From Vampirovibrio chlorellavorus (GTDB taxonomy: Bacteria > Cyanobacteriota > Vampirovibrionia > Vampirovibrionales > Vampirovibrionaceae): a DNA stretch of 64,000 nucleotides. Location of the stretch: assembly GCA_003149345.1 (NCBI GenBank), contig QFWI01000008.1, forward strand, positions 310,001-374,000. The letters run 5' to 3'. The notes under the pieces were generated by a model. The model searched no databases, was not told where the DNA came from, and was given only the letters and a program-made list of their open reading frames with translations. The position numbers and the translations under genes were made by a program. This document shows positions 35,550 to 43,100 of this stretch, one piece after another (position 1 is the first letter of the stretch; each line of letters starts with the position of its first letter).

Positions 35550-36088
35550 TGTCTTCCCTGTTTCGAATCCGTCCCATTGAGCCCCAGGACAGCGCTCAGC
35601 TAAAATCTGTCATCCTTTCGGTTCTCACCGAGCTGAAGTGCGTCGGGCCGGGATTTGCCTCTTCCGATCCTGAACTCCAGGATCTCTACGCCGCTTTCCA
35701 ACATCCACCCCATCAAGCGCCCGACCGGGGATACTGGGTCATCCAGGAGCAGGCGACCGGACGCGTGCTGGGCGGTGGCGGTTTTGCCCCACTGAAAGGG
35801 TATACGGGCCCGGAAAAGACTTGCGAGCTGCAAAAGGTCTACTTTCATCCCATCCTGCGGGGTCGTGGTTTTGGACGGAAAATACTGGAAAAGAACTTTC
35901 AGGAAGCGCAAGCCCTGGGTTACCAGCAAATGTACCTGGAAACAGTGGGCGTAATGACCAACGCGATCGCAATGTATGAGAAGCTGGGCTTTCAACGGTT
36001 GGAAGATCGCCTGGGCGAAACGGGACATGCCAGTTGTCACATTTTCATGAAGCGTTCCCTGGAAAAGCCCGCCCTGGTGCTGGCCTGA
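35549..36088 (+). CDS. GNAT-family N-acetyltransferase
   Basis: The 179-residue GCN5-related acetyltransferase has an acetyl-CoA loop in YFHPILRGRGFGRKILEKNF (the R-G-x-G-F-G pattern), preceded by the strand ELQKV and followed by ETVGVMTNAIAMYEKLGFQR. The overall form resembles small amino-acid or peptide acetyltransferases. The substrate is unknown. The start ATG overlaps the transporter stop, so the pair may export and modify a related compound. A terminator follows. Confidence 0.88.
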   Translation: MSSLFRIRPIEPQDSAQLKSVILSVLTELKCVGPGFASSDPELQDLYAAFQHPPHQAPDRGYWVIQEQATGRVLGGGGFAPLKGYTGPEKTCELQKVYFHPILRGRGFGRKILEKNFQEAQALGYQQMYLETVGVMTNAIAMYEKLGFQRLEDRLGETGHASCHIFMKRSLEKPALVLA

Positions 36089-36125
36089 TTTTTTGACAGC
36101 CTGACAGAAAGCACCCTGACTCAAG

Positions 36126-36157
36126 AAAACACCCGCCGTTGTTTGCGGGTGTTTTTT
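36126..36157 (+). terminator. Strong terminator after the GNAT gene
   Basis: AAAACACCCGC at 36126-36136 pairs with GCGGGTGTTTT at 36145-36155, followed by TTATT. The loop is 8 nt. Confidence 0.85.
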
Positions 36158-36217
36158 ATTTGGTAAGGCAGCCTTACCATTTTTATTCACTTAATTTTAG
36201 TTTTTATTCACTTCATT

Positions 36218-39200
36218 TTATTCGCTGGCATCGTCTTTCAGACGGTGTCTGACCCCTTGGTTAAAGCTCATGTCCAGCTTTTTTTGTTGCAAATCAAGCA
36301 GGCGCTGCTTGATTTTAGGGGTCAGAGGCGACTTCGGGAAGTTTTGAACGAAACCTTGCAGCTCCTGCTGAACGCTGTCCGGGCCTTCGCAGGCGGCAGT
36401 ACTGTTCAACAGTTGATCTTCCAGGTCACTCAACAGCAACAAGTTGGGGTCTTGCAGGGCTTTGACGTAGGCGTTGGGAAATTGACGTTTGAAGGCCGTC
36501 CATTCCCCATAGAGACGCACCAGTTCTCCGGTTCCAAAGCGCGTACAGCCGCTCAGATCGTCCAGTTGCTCCATGGTGCTGGGCCAGTATCCGTTGAGGG
36601 TTTGGTTCACCAGCTTGAAAAACGCCATATCGGCGGGTTTCCCCTTTTGCGTGGCTAGGGTCAGGAAAAAGGCCGGATCGGGCCCCGCCACCAAAATCTC
36701 CCGATGCAGGATGAGGTAGCCGGGCATGGATTTCTTGATGACCTCAAAATCCTCATCGGTTAAGGTTTCGGCACGTTGAAGAATAGCCCGGGCGGCCTCT
36801 TGTCCCTTGTTGAGGACAGGTTCCAGACTTTCTTTTTGTTTCGATTGCTGCCATTGGTGCAGGGCGTTGAGGTACTGCGCCGCCGATTGGGTCACTTCAA
36901 CAGGCATGGTCGGGGAGGGAGCCACTGGCAAAGCGGTGGCAGGGGGGGCGGGTGGGACAACGCCAGGCAGGGGGGAAGGCGCTGTGGCCTCGTTCGGCGA
37001 GGGTACCGCTTCACGGGAAGCGGGTTGCAAGGGACGCTCCTGTGATGGCGAGGCCTCTTTCACTGCCGACTGAGTCTCTGGAACCGGTTTGGATTGCTCG
37101 AGCTTGTCATTAGTCTCGGTTTCAGGCGCAGTTTTGGTTTTTTCAGGCTCAACTTTTTCAGGCCTGATTTTCTCAGCCTTCTTTTCGGGCTTCACTTTTT
37201 TAGGCTTTGCGGTTTTCGAGCTGGCCTTTTCTGTGTTCTGCCGCTGCGGCGGCTTCCCGATCTCCTGACTGGGCTGCTCCGGCTTGGCGAGTTTTTTGGG
37301 CGTCTCGCCTTCTGGGAGGTCTGCCTGCATTGGCGGCCTGGGCCCAGACTCCGCTGATCTGGCTGCAGCTGGTTTTAAGGCTGCTGGTTTGGCTTCAGTC
37401 GCTTTTACGTCTGCTGGTTTTGCGTCTGGGGATTGTGCCTTTTCTGGCTTCGCCTTGCGGTTCTCTTTAGCCCGCTTGGGCTTTTCTTGTTTCGCACGGG
37501 CCGGTTTTACCGACTGAGGCAGCGCCGACTGCCCGACGGGGGCACCCGGTTTGAGCGCTTCCGATTGAGCCTCTGCACTTGGCAAGGTGACAGGGGCTGG
37601 CTCTGTCAATGGCTTAATTTCGGGCTTAATTTCGGGCTTGGTTTCGGGTTTGGTTTCGGGTTTGGCAGTTTTGGGAGCCTTGGGCCTCTTGGGAGATTTA
37701 GGGGCTTTGGACTTGGTTTCTGTTGGCTTAGCTTCTTTGAGCTTGGTCTCTGTTGGCTTAGCCTCTTTGGGTTTGGATTCTTGAGGCTTGGCTTCTGTTA
37801 ACTTAGCCTCTTTGGGTTTAACTTCTTTGGGTTTGATTTCTTTTCGCTTGGCCGTTTTGAGCGCTGATGTCTCACGTTCGTCCTGAGGCATCGGCTCTTG
37901 AGCCCTCGATTCCGGGGCCTCAGAGACAGAAGGAGTCTTCAATGCCGGGGCCTTGCTCTCCGCCTGAACCGGGGTGGCCGCACGGGTCACAGGCCCGGAT
38001 TTTTCAGCCTGTTGTTTTTTCGGTTTCTTGTCCCGCTTGGTCTGGGAACCCTCTGCCTGAACCCTGTCCGCTTTTTCCGTTTGCGCATTGGAAGCGGGTT
38101 CTTCCGGGCGGTGGGCTTTGGTTTTTTCAGGATTTTTGGATTTTTCAGGCTTTAAACTGGCTTTTTCCGGGATGCTGATTTTCTCCGGCAGGCGCTGCTC
38201 CTGTTTCGTCTCCTGCTTCTTTTTCTCTGGAGATAATGGATCGGGTTTTCTTTTCTCGGGTCTTATTTTTTCCGTTTTGATTTTTTCCGGTTTTATTTTT
38301 TTGGGCTTAATTTTTTCCGGCTTAATTTTCTCCGGTTTGATTTTTTCAGGCCGCACGGCTGAAGGTTGAGCCTTGGGGGGTTTTGCCTTTTTCTGCTTGC
38401 CTTTCACGGGCTTTGCCGGAGCGTCAGGCTTCACGACTGCCACGGGCGGGGTCATCGGAGATGCGGATGGACGGGCTTCTGTCTGTTGGCCAGACGGGCT
38501 TGCAGCCCCTTTCCCTTCGGAGGCGGGTTGAACAGGAATGGCCTGAGCATTGGTCTCCACAATCGGCGCCCAATTGTCGGTGGATCTTTCTTTTTTGGCT
38601 TTATTTAACTTGGTTTTCGACTTGGGCTGGCGCTCTTGATGAGCCCGTTTCTCTTTGCGTGGGCTGGCCTGCTCCGGGTGGATCGCCGGGGTATTCTTTT
38701 CAGCATTGACGCTGGCTGGCTTGGCTTCTGTTGCATTCTTTGAAGTCTCGTTGGGAGCCTTCTTGATAGGCTTCGCAGGCTTCTTTTTGGGCTCCGTTGA
38801 GGCCTCATTCAAATGCTCAGAAGGCAGCGCTTGGGGCTTGGCTTCAATGCTGGCGGGCTTTGTTTCCGGCACCGCTTGCCGGGATTTTTTGACTGCTTTC
38901 GGTGCTTTCTCTGCCGTTGGCGCTTGCTTTTTTTCAGGCTGCGGCTGGACAGGCTTATCTTTGGTTTTATTTTTGCTTCTATTGACTTGCTCGGGTTTGG
39001 AAGCTTTTGCCGCTGGTTCGATCGCTGGCTCGGACGATTGAACAGGCCTGATGGCAGCCGGTGTTTGGGGCTGCATCTGGGTCGATGCTGAAGGCTCCGG
39101 CAAGGCGGGCGGCACGGCAGCAGCGGGGGGCTCCGGCAAGGCGGGCGGCACGGCAGCAGCGGGGGGCTCCGGCAAGGCGGGCGGCACGGCAGCAGCGGGG

Positions 39201-39922
39201 GGCTCCGGCAAGGCGGGCGGCACGGCAGCAGCGGGGGGCTCCGGCAAGGCGGGCGGCACGGCAGCAGCGGGGGGCTCCGGCAAGGCGGGCGGCACGGCAG
39301 CAGCGGGGGGCTCCGGCTTGGGCTCAGTGGCACGTATTTTTTCGGGGGCGCGCTTTTTCTCGGGGGCGCGTCTTGTTTCGGGGAGCGGTTCCGGTTGGGC
39401 GATTTTGGCCTTGGGAGTCACGGAGGACGCCGAGGAGGGCTGCTCCGGCCTGGTTTTGCTGCTCGTTTCCGAAGATTCGACTTTTAGAGGCACCGCCGGG
39501 GCAGCCTGTTTGATTTTTTCAGCGGGTTTGGACACCGTGGCGGGGGACTGGGCACGCTGTGAGGGGGGGCTAGCCGGACTTTCCACCTTTGGCACGGCGG
39601 GCTTGGGGGTGGCAGCGGAGGCAGCCGGTTTGGCAACGGGTGGTTTTCCAGGCTTTTGGATAGCGGTTGAAGGAGCTTGGACTGGCGACTTTGAGCGTTT
39701 TTGGGGCGTGGGGTCATCAATGCTCTGGTTCCACAGCTTTTCAAGCTCCGTATCAACCTCCGGCACCGACTGAAACGCAGGGGCGGTTTCCTCTTTCAGG
39801 GCAAAGCTGCTGGGTAACCAGCCGACGATCAGGGTGGTTACCATCAGGAGCGATATGGATCGAGCCAATAACCGGGAAAAACCAAAGGCCACGCTTTTCA
39901 TAGAGGTGTTACTAAAATCCAT
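36218..39922 (-). CDS. Large Lys/Pro/Glu/Ala-rich repeat protein with export signal
   Basis: The product is about 1,234 residues. The N-terminus (SFSRLLARSISLLMVTTLIV-like stretch ending SSFALKEE) is a signal peptide or anchor. Most of the rest, to about residue 990, is low-complexity: six perfect 12-residue PEPPAAAVPPAL repeats near 205-280, KPEKI repeats near 530-565, and KPKEAKPTET-like repeats near 690-760. The last 220 residues look folded, with three Cys (GCTRFGTGELVRLYGEW, AACEGPD). Such Lys/Pro-rich rods occur in TonB-like or envelope-spanning proteins, but no TonB domain is seen. The start is ATG at 39922 or 39901; neither has a good ribosome site. Function unknown. Confidence 0.75.
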   Translation of the reverse strand: MDFSNTSMKSVAFGFSRLLARSISLLMVTTLIVGWLPSSFALKEETAPAFQSVPEVDTELEKLWNQSIDDPTPQKRSKSPVQAPSTAIQKPGKPPVAKPAASAATPKPAVPKVESPASPPSQRAQSPATVSKPAEKIKQAAPAVPLKVESSETSSKTRPEQPSSASSVTPKAKIAQPEPLPETRRAPEKKRAPEKIRATEPKPEPPAAAVPPALPEPPAAAVPPALPEPPAAAVPPALPEPPAAAVPPALPEPPAAAVPPALPEPPAAAVPPALPEPSASTQMQPQTPAAIRPVQSSEPAIEPAAKASKPEQVNRSKNKTKDKPVQPQPEKKQAPTAEKAPKAVKKSRQAVPETKPASIEAKPQALPSEHLNEASTEPKKKPAKPIKKAPNETSKNATEAKPASVNAEKNTPAIHPEQASPRKEKRAHQERQPKSKTKLNKAKKERSTDNWAPIVETNAQAIPVQPASEGKGAASPSGQQTEARPSASPMTPPVAVVKPDAPAKPVKGKQKKAKPPKAQPSAVRPEKIKPEKIKPEKIKPKKIKPEKIKTEKIRPEKRKPDPLSPEKKKQETKQEQRLPEKISIPEKASLKPEKSKNPEKTKAHRPEEPASNAQTEKADRVQAEGSQTKRDKKPKKQQAEKSGPVTRAATPVQAESKAPALKTPSVSEAPESRAQEPMPQDERETSALKTAKRKEIKPKEVKPKEAKLTEAKPQESKPKEAKPTETKLKEAKPTETKSKAPKSPKRPKAPKTAKPETKPETKPEIKPEIKPLTEPAPVTLPSAEAQSEALKPGAPVGQSALPQSVKPARAKQEKPKRAKENRKAKPEKAQSPDAKPADVKATEAKPAALKPAAARSAESGPRPPMQADLPEGETPKKLAKPEQPSQEIGKPPQRQNTEKASSKTAKPKKVKPEKKAEKIRPEKVEPEKTKTAPETETNDKLEQSKPVPETQSAVKEASPSQERPLQPASREAVPSPNEATAPSPLPGVVPPAPPATALPVAPSPTMPVEVTQSAAQYLNALHQWQQSKQKESLEPVLNKGQEAARAILQRAETLTDEDFEVIKKSMPGYLILHREILVAGPDPAFFLTLATQKGKPADMAFFKLVNQTLNGYWPSTMEQLDDLSGCTRFGTGELVRLYGEWTAFKRQFPNAYVKALQDPNLLLLSDLEDQLLNSTAACEGPDSVQQELQGFVQNFPKSPLTPKIKQRLLDLQQKKLDMSFNQGVRHRLKDDASE
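37590..37860 (-). repeat. Lys-Pro-Glu coding repeats
   Basis: Degenerate 12-15-bp repeats encode KPKEAKPTET-, KPETKPEIKP- and KAPKSPKRPK-type segments of the large repeat protein. Confidence 0.65.
38265..38360 (-). repeat. 15-bp coding repeats (KPEKI)
   Basis: About six to eight units of 15 bp, reading ggttttattttttcc-like on the plus strand, encode KPEKI/KTEKI/KPKKI pentapeptides in the large repeat protein. Confidence 0.75.
39093..39308 (-). repeat. Perfect 36-bp tandem repeat, six copies
   Basis: Six back-to-back 36-bp units, each beginning GGCTCCGGCAAGGCGGGCGG on the plus strand, with no differences seen between copies. Each codes for a 12-residue Pro/Ala unit of the large repeat protein. 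Perfect identity implies recent expansion or ongoing homogenisation. Confidence 0.93.
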
Positions 39923-40233
39923 GGATTGCCGTTAACACGGATATTCTAAACAAAGCAAAGTGGGAATCCCAGCCTGTGCTTCCTGAATAGCCGGGACGAT
40001 CAGTTCCTGCCGGTTCTCTGATTCAAGCGCCTTCCCGATCGCCCCAGAACGCTCAGTGGGCCTGATGGCGGGTGCTTTGGAAACAGATCAAATAGTAAAT
40101 TTTTGTAAGTAAAACACCCCTAATAATATATACATTAGCAATCCAATCCCATAAAAAGTTTTATATAAAATATATCAATTATTAGGTTTGGTTGATACTA
40201 AAGAACGCTTCCTCTCAAGTTCGGAGGTCTCGA
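39923..40233. other. AT-rich divergent promoter region
   Basis: It lies between the leftward repeat-protein gene and the rightward Gln-rich gene. The right half is very AT-rich, and AATAATATATACA at 40122-40134 is identical to a string upstream of the first VWD-like gene. No gene seen. Confidence 0.45.
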
Positions 40234-40596
40234 ATGTTACCAATGTCTTCTTCGCTGGGTTTTCCTGCCATGAATACGATGTCCGGGATGCAAACCACTG
40301 GCTTTGCCACCAATACGAGCGGCAACAGCTTAACGGATTTTATGCGTGGCATCAACAGTTTGACCTACAGCGCCACCCACAATGCCGATGGCAGCGATAT
40401 TCTCTCCTGGGCCAACGGTCTGGTTCAGCAATCGGCCCTTCGCAAGCAACAACAAGCACTCCAACAGCAGCAGCAACCATCCCTGAGCAGCCTGTTGGGT
40501 GGCGCCGCTGACTCTCCGGGAAGCGCCACGCAGCCGGATCTCAGTCAATTAATGCAGTTTTTCATGACCCTGTTAAGCGGGATGGGTCAAAAATAA
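40234..40596 (+). CDS. Small Met/Gln/Ser-rich protein
   Basis: The 120-residue product is rich in Met, Ser and Gln; a Gln run (KQQQALQQQQQ) is central, and the C-terminus is a hydrophobic amphipathic helix (DLSQLMQFFMTLLSGMGQK). There is no signal peptide. ATG at 40234 is chosen because GGAGG lies 6 nt upstream; the longer frame from 40192 has none. Composition and the helix resemble the N-terminal parts of the two GDPH-domain proteins (for example TQLFSIILTFLSTVL), which suggests a shared class, but no family is recognised. Confidence 0.6.
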   Translation: MLPMSSSLGFPAMNTMSGMQTTGFATNTSGNSLTDFMRGINSLTYSATHNADGSDILSWANGLVQQSALRKQQQALQQQQQPSLSSLLGGAADSPGSATQPDLSQLMQFFMTLLSGMGQK

Positions 40597-40633
40597 ACCG
40601 AACAAGTTATTTTGAATTCAATCCTAGTTTTAC

Positions 40634-40665
40634 AATCCCGGTTGGTTTTTCCAGCCGGGATTTTG
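40634..40665 (+). terminator. Terminator after the Gln-rich gene
   Basis: AATCCCGG and CCGGGATT flank a further TGG/CCA pairing with a T-rich loop, followed by TTGGG. It lies 40 nt past the stop. Confidence 0.65.
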
Positions 40666-40852
40666 GGTGGGCGAAAGGAGCAACTTGCCCCACCCCAAAC
40701 GGGACTCTGGATCACTTGAATATTAAGTAGGAAAGTGGCGGAAGTGGCATGACAAAGATCGAACTTCACTCTTGAATGTCTTTTCTTTACATTTTGAAAC
40801 AATACGAAAAATTCACCTAACTTTGTCCGCCTGATCCGGTTTTAGATACAAA

Positions 40853-40881
40853 AAAGCCCCCTGTTTTTAGGAGGGGGCTTT
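40853..40881 (-). terminator. Terminator after hicB
   Basis: AAAGCCCCCT at 40853-40862 pairs with AGGGGGCTTT at 40872-40881. On the minus strand a TTTTTTG tract follows. It ends the hicAB transcript. Confidence 0.8.
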
Positions 40882-40884
40882 CAG

Positions 40885-41253
40885 TTATGCGGAAAGAAGA
40901 GAGTCTACAGCCTGATCGATAAGCTTGTTGATCGATATATTCCGGCGGTTAGCCTCTTTTGCAATCTGATAATGTTTTTCCGGCTTGGTTCTGTAGGCGA
41001 TTTGGCCCTTGAAGTCCTCCGGCTTTGGAGGCTCTTGTATTGGAGTGCCTTCCTCAATAGACGCTTCAATGTGGAGCCTCAAAGCCTCCATGATGTTGCC
41101 CATGGCCTCCTCAGCCGTCTTGCCCTCGGAAAAGCATTTCAATTCGTTCACACGGGCAAAATAGTATTCCCCTGCGTCATTACGTTTTTCAACGTTGAAC
41201 GACCAGGGCAAGGCCAGATAGTATGCTAAATCTTTATCCTTACTGTTTGTCAC
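40885..41253 (-). CDS. hicB: HicB-like antitoxin
   Basis: The 122-residue antitoxin has a partially degraded RNase-H-like HicB fold (YYFARVNELKCFSEGKTAEEAM, then NIMEALRLHIEASIEEGTPI). Its C-terminal helical DNA-binding part (HYQIAKEANRRNISINKLID) looks like ribbon-helix-helix. HicB neutralises HicA and represses its own operon. GTG at 41253 is the start, with AAGGAG about 6 nt upstream. It follows hicA by 37 bp on the same strand. Two TGATATCA dyads upstream of hicA are likely operators. Confidence 0.88.
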   Translation of the reverse strand: MTNSKDKDLAYYLALPWSFNVEKRNDAGEYYFARVNELKCFSEGKTAEEAMGNIMEALRLHIEASIEEGTPIQEPPKPEDFKGQIAYRTKPEKHYQIAKEANRRNISINKLIDQAVDSLLSA

Positions 41254-41290
41254 TTGCTCTCCTTTTTGCCTTTGAGTTGTGGGGGGAGGG

Positions 41291-41515
41291 TCAATGACCC
41301 AACCCCCTGAGGATTTCGCAAAGCTGGTGGAGATATATCGGCTTCACCTGAGAGGCTGCGGGAATGGTTAACCGGCTTGCCCCTTTGGCGAAAGTGATAT
41401 GGCTTCCAGCTTGGCGGGCGCTGAATCCCAAACCGCTCAACAATGCTTTGATTTCCTCAATGGAAACCTGGCCTTGCTGGCAGATTTTCTGAATCAGCTT
41501 GTCCCGTTTACTCAT
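41291..41515 (-). CDS. hicA: HicA-like mRNA interferase toxin
   Basis: The 74-residue double-stranded-RNA-binding-fold toxin cleaves mRNA when free of HicB. IEEIKALLSGLGFSARQAGS followed by HITF contains the conserved G-S-H catalytic His; the C-terminal LHQLCEILRGLG helix is typical. ATG at 41515 has AAGGA upstream. Toxin-first order is usual for hicAB. The pair lies at the junction between host genes and the phage late region, so it may be prophage-carried. Confidence 0.88.
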   Translation of the reverse strand: MSKRDKLIQKICQQGQVSIEEIKALLSGLGFSARQAGSHITFAKGASRLTIPAASQVKPIYLHQLCEILRGLGH

Positions 41516-41545
41516 TGGCTGTTCCTTGATCGACTCTATGAATTA

Positions 41546-41590
41546 ATGATATCATAAATTGATAGCATTGCAAGCATTTTTTGATATCAT
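41546..41590 (-). promoter_or_regulatory. hicAB promoter with paired TGATATCA dyads
   Basis: On the minus strand, TTGCAA (41568-41573) and TATCAT (41546-41551) are 16 nt apart, a plausible promoter about 31 bp before hicA. The perfect dyad ATGATATCAT (41546-41555) covers the -10. A second TGATATCA (41582-41589) lies just upstream of the -35. The two are 35 bp apart start to start, fitting repressor dimers on nearby sites. Confidence 0.55.
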
Positions 41591-41610
41591 TTTTTTTAGG
41601 GCAATAAAAA

Positions 41611-41642
41611 AAGCCCGATCCCCTAAAAGAGAACCGGGCTTG
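41611..41642 (-). terminator. Terminator at the end of the phage late operon
   Basis: AAGCCCG at 41611-41617 pairs with CGGGCTT at 41635-41641. On the minus strand TTTTTTTATTGC follows. It lies about 45 nt after the last phage gene. Confidence 0.8.
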
Positions 41643-41685
41643 TTACAGTCACCAAAAAAAGAAGGTTTCAGGTTATCGCAGGTAA

Positions 41686-42315
41686 TTAAGGGGTATAGGG
41701 AAAATCTTGAACCAGTTTGAGCTTATAGCAGGGCTTTTCACGGTTTTTCAGCCATCCTTGGGCAAAGTCATAACTGGTATCCTTGGCTTCCTTCAGGATG
41801 GTTTCCGGCAATACGGCTGTCCAGTCCTCTTTCCCCTGACTTTTGCCAATGGGGGCCCCAGCCAGCCAATAAGGGTAGGCCACGGCCTGAGAGCAAATAG
41901 GAGCGACCGGTCTTGTTCCTTTGGGGCTGAATCCGGTTTTCTGGACATTCCCATTCAGCAGCGCCAGCGACCAGATCCAGGGGAATTTCCACAGGCCGTA
42001 AATCCGGCCCCAGAAACCAGAACTCATCATTTCCTCATGGGCCAACTGGATGATGGCAAGCTGCCCATCCGTTAAGGGGTCTACCGTTTCTAGCAAGAAG
42101 AAGGTTTTACCCTTCAGGCTGGAAAGGTCACGCTCCCCATACCACAGGCCCAGTTTTGCCCCAGTGGAAGCAATATTGCCATTGGGTAGCATCAGTTCAA
42201 CGTGTTTGCACTCGTTGTCACCCTGTAAAAGGTTGTTGAAGCGGCCCAAGGGGTCAATTCCCACCGGAACATGACAGATAACCCGGCCGGGCTTGAACAG
42301 TTTTTTCAGACTCAT
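41686..42315 (-). CDS. Permuted NlpC/P60 (YiiX-like) amidase-type protein
   Basis: The 209-residue product has the order His then Cys seen in permuted papain-like hydrolases: CKHVELMLPNG (catalytic His candidate) precedes PICSQAVAYPYWLAG (catalytic Cys candidate), and AVLPETILKEAK follows. Such enzymes cut peptide or amide bonds in cell wall or lipids. Placement at the end of the late operon beside an M15 peptidase suggests host-wall lysis. ATG at 42315 overlaps the stop of the upstream gene in TGATG; a longer GTG frame to 42327 is less likely. Confidence 0.6.
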   Translation of the reverse strand: MSLKKLFKPGRVICHVPVGIDPLGRFNNLLQGDNECKHVELMLPNGNIASTGAKLGLWYGERDLSSLKGKTFFLLETVDPLTDGQLAIIQLAHEEMMSSGFWGRIYGLWKFPWIWSLALLNGNVQKTGFSPKGTRPVAPICSQAVAYPYWLAGAPIGKSQGKEDWTAVLPETILKEAKDTSYDFAQGWLKNREKPCYKLKLVQDFPYTP

Positions 42316-42725
42316 CAGTAAACCCACCGTGTCTTTGTTGGACGAATATCCAAATGGGTAAAGGTGGAGCCATAGCCCAAGCCGCCATTCCAGTTTTTCA
42401 GATAGTCCTGGACTTGTTTGGGCGTCATTCCGGAAATGACAATATCCACGGCCATCCCTGACAAGTGCATACTGTTTGGAGCGCCCCCAACAGCTTTATT
42501 ATGCTCCAGGGTACGCCAGCCGGAAGTGATGGTAATCGGCTTGCCCAATAAGTCCCGAATGACCTGTAAACGATTGGCCACACGGTACAGGTTTTCCAGA
42601 ACCGGCAACGGGGGAAGGGGTGAGTCTTTGTGGAGAAACTCAGCCAGCCGAAAGTTTGGGGTGAGTAGGATGTTTCTTTCAATGCTCACGGGTAACTCCT
42701 TCAATATCAGATCAATTTCAGGCAT
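42315..42725 (-). CDS. Phage endolysin, peptidase M15 family
   Basis: The 136-residue zinc peptidase has ITSGWRTLEHNKAVGGAPNS, then MHLSGMAVDI and FTHLDIRP, giving the H-x6-D and H zinc ligands of M15 D-Ala-D-Ala/L-Ala-D-Glu-type peptidoglycan peptidases. Its small single-domain size suits a phage endolysin. There is no signal peptide, so a holin would be needed; a candidate lies at 46389-46661. ATG at 42725 has a GGGGG stretch upstream. Confidence 0.88.
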   Translation of the reverse strand: MPEIDLILKELPVSIERNILLTPNFRLAEFLHKDSPLPPLPVLENLYRVANRLQVIRDLLGKPITITSGWRTLEHNKAVGGAPNSMHLSGMAVDIVISGMTPKQVQDYLKNWNGGLGYGSTFTHLDIRPTKTRWVY

Positions 42726-42737
42726 CAGAACCCCCGG

Positions 42738-43055
42738 TTAAACCTGGCTGGGCATCACAATAAACCGGCCTTCCGCTGCCGCCTGGTAATTGCCGGTTGA
42801 CTCCCAGCGGTAAATCCAGCTTCCGGCCTCATCCGCTGGTAACTCGATGGAATATTCCTTTGTGGTGGGGTTTTTCTCAATTTCAGTATCGACGCCATAA
42901 GTCAGAGTCGTTATAACCCCGGACGGCGTCTTGTACTTGAATTTCACCGTGGTAGGCTCAACGGCCAAGCCGGATTCACTCCTGAAAATGACGGCCAGCT
43001 TGGGTACAGCCCCGATGATGTATGAATTTGGGTTACTACTGGCTGAACAGCTCAC
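42738..43055 (-). CDS. Phage protein with beta-sandwich look
   Basis: About 105 residues, mostly predicted beta strands (KLAVIFRSESG, TVKFKYKTPSGVITTL, YSIELPADEAGSWIYRWEST), like a single immunoglobulin-type domain of phage decoration proteins. I do not recognise a named family. GTG at 43055 is chosen because AAGAGG lies 6 nt upstream; the frame stays open to TTG at 43094. It lies directly after the fibre gene. Confidence 0.55.
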   Translation of the reverse strand: MSCSASSNPNSYIIGAVPKLAVIFRSESGLAVEPTTVKFKYKTPSGVITTLTYGVDTEIEKNPTTKEYSIELPADEAGSWIYRWESTGNYQAAAEGRFIVMPSQV

Positions 43056-43100
43056 ACGGAACCTCTTTCTTTTTCCCGATGGCACTTTTGCCAATGGGTA

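Noticed and set aside
39093..39308. 36-bp repeats as a CRISPR array
   Set aside because: The units are directly adjacent with no spacers and continue an open reading frame.
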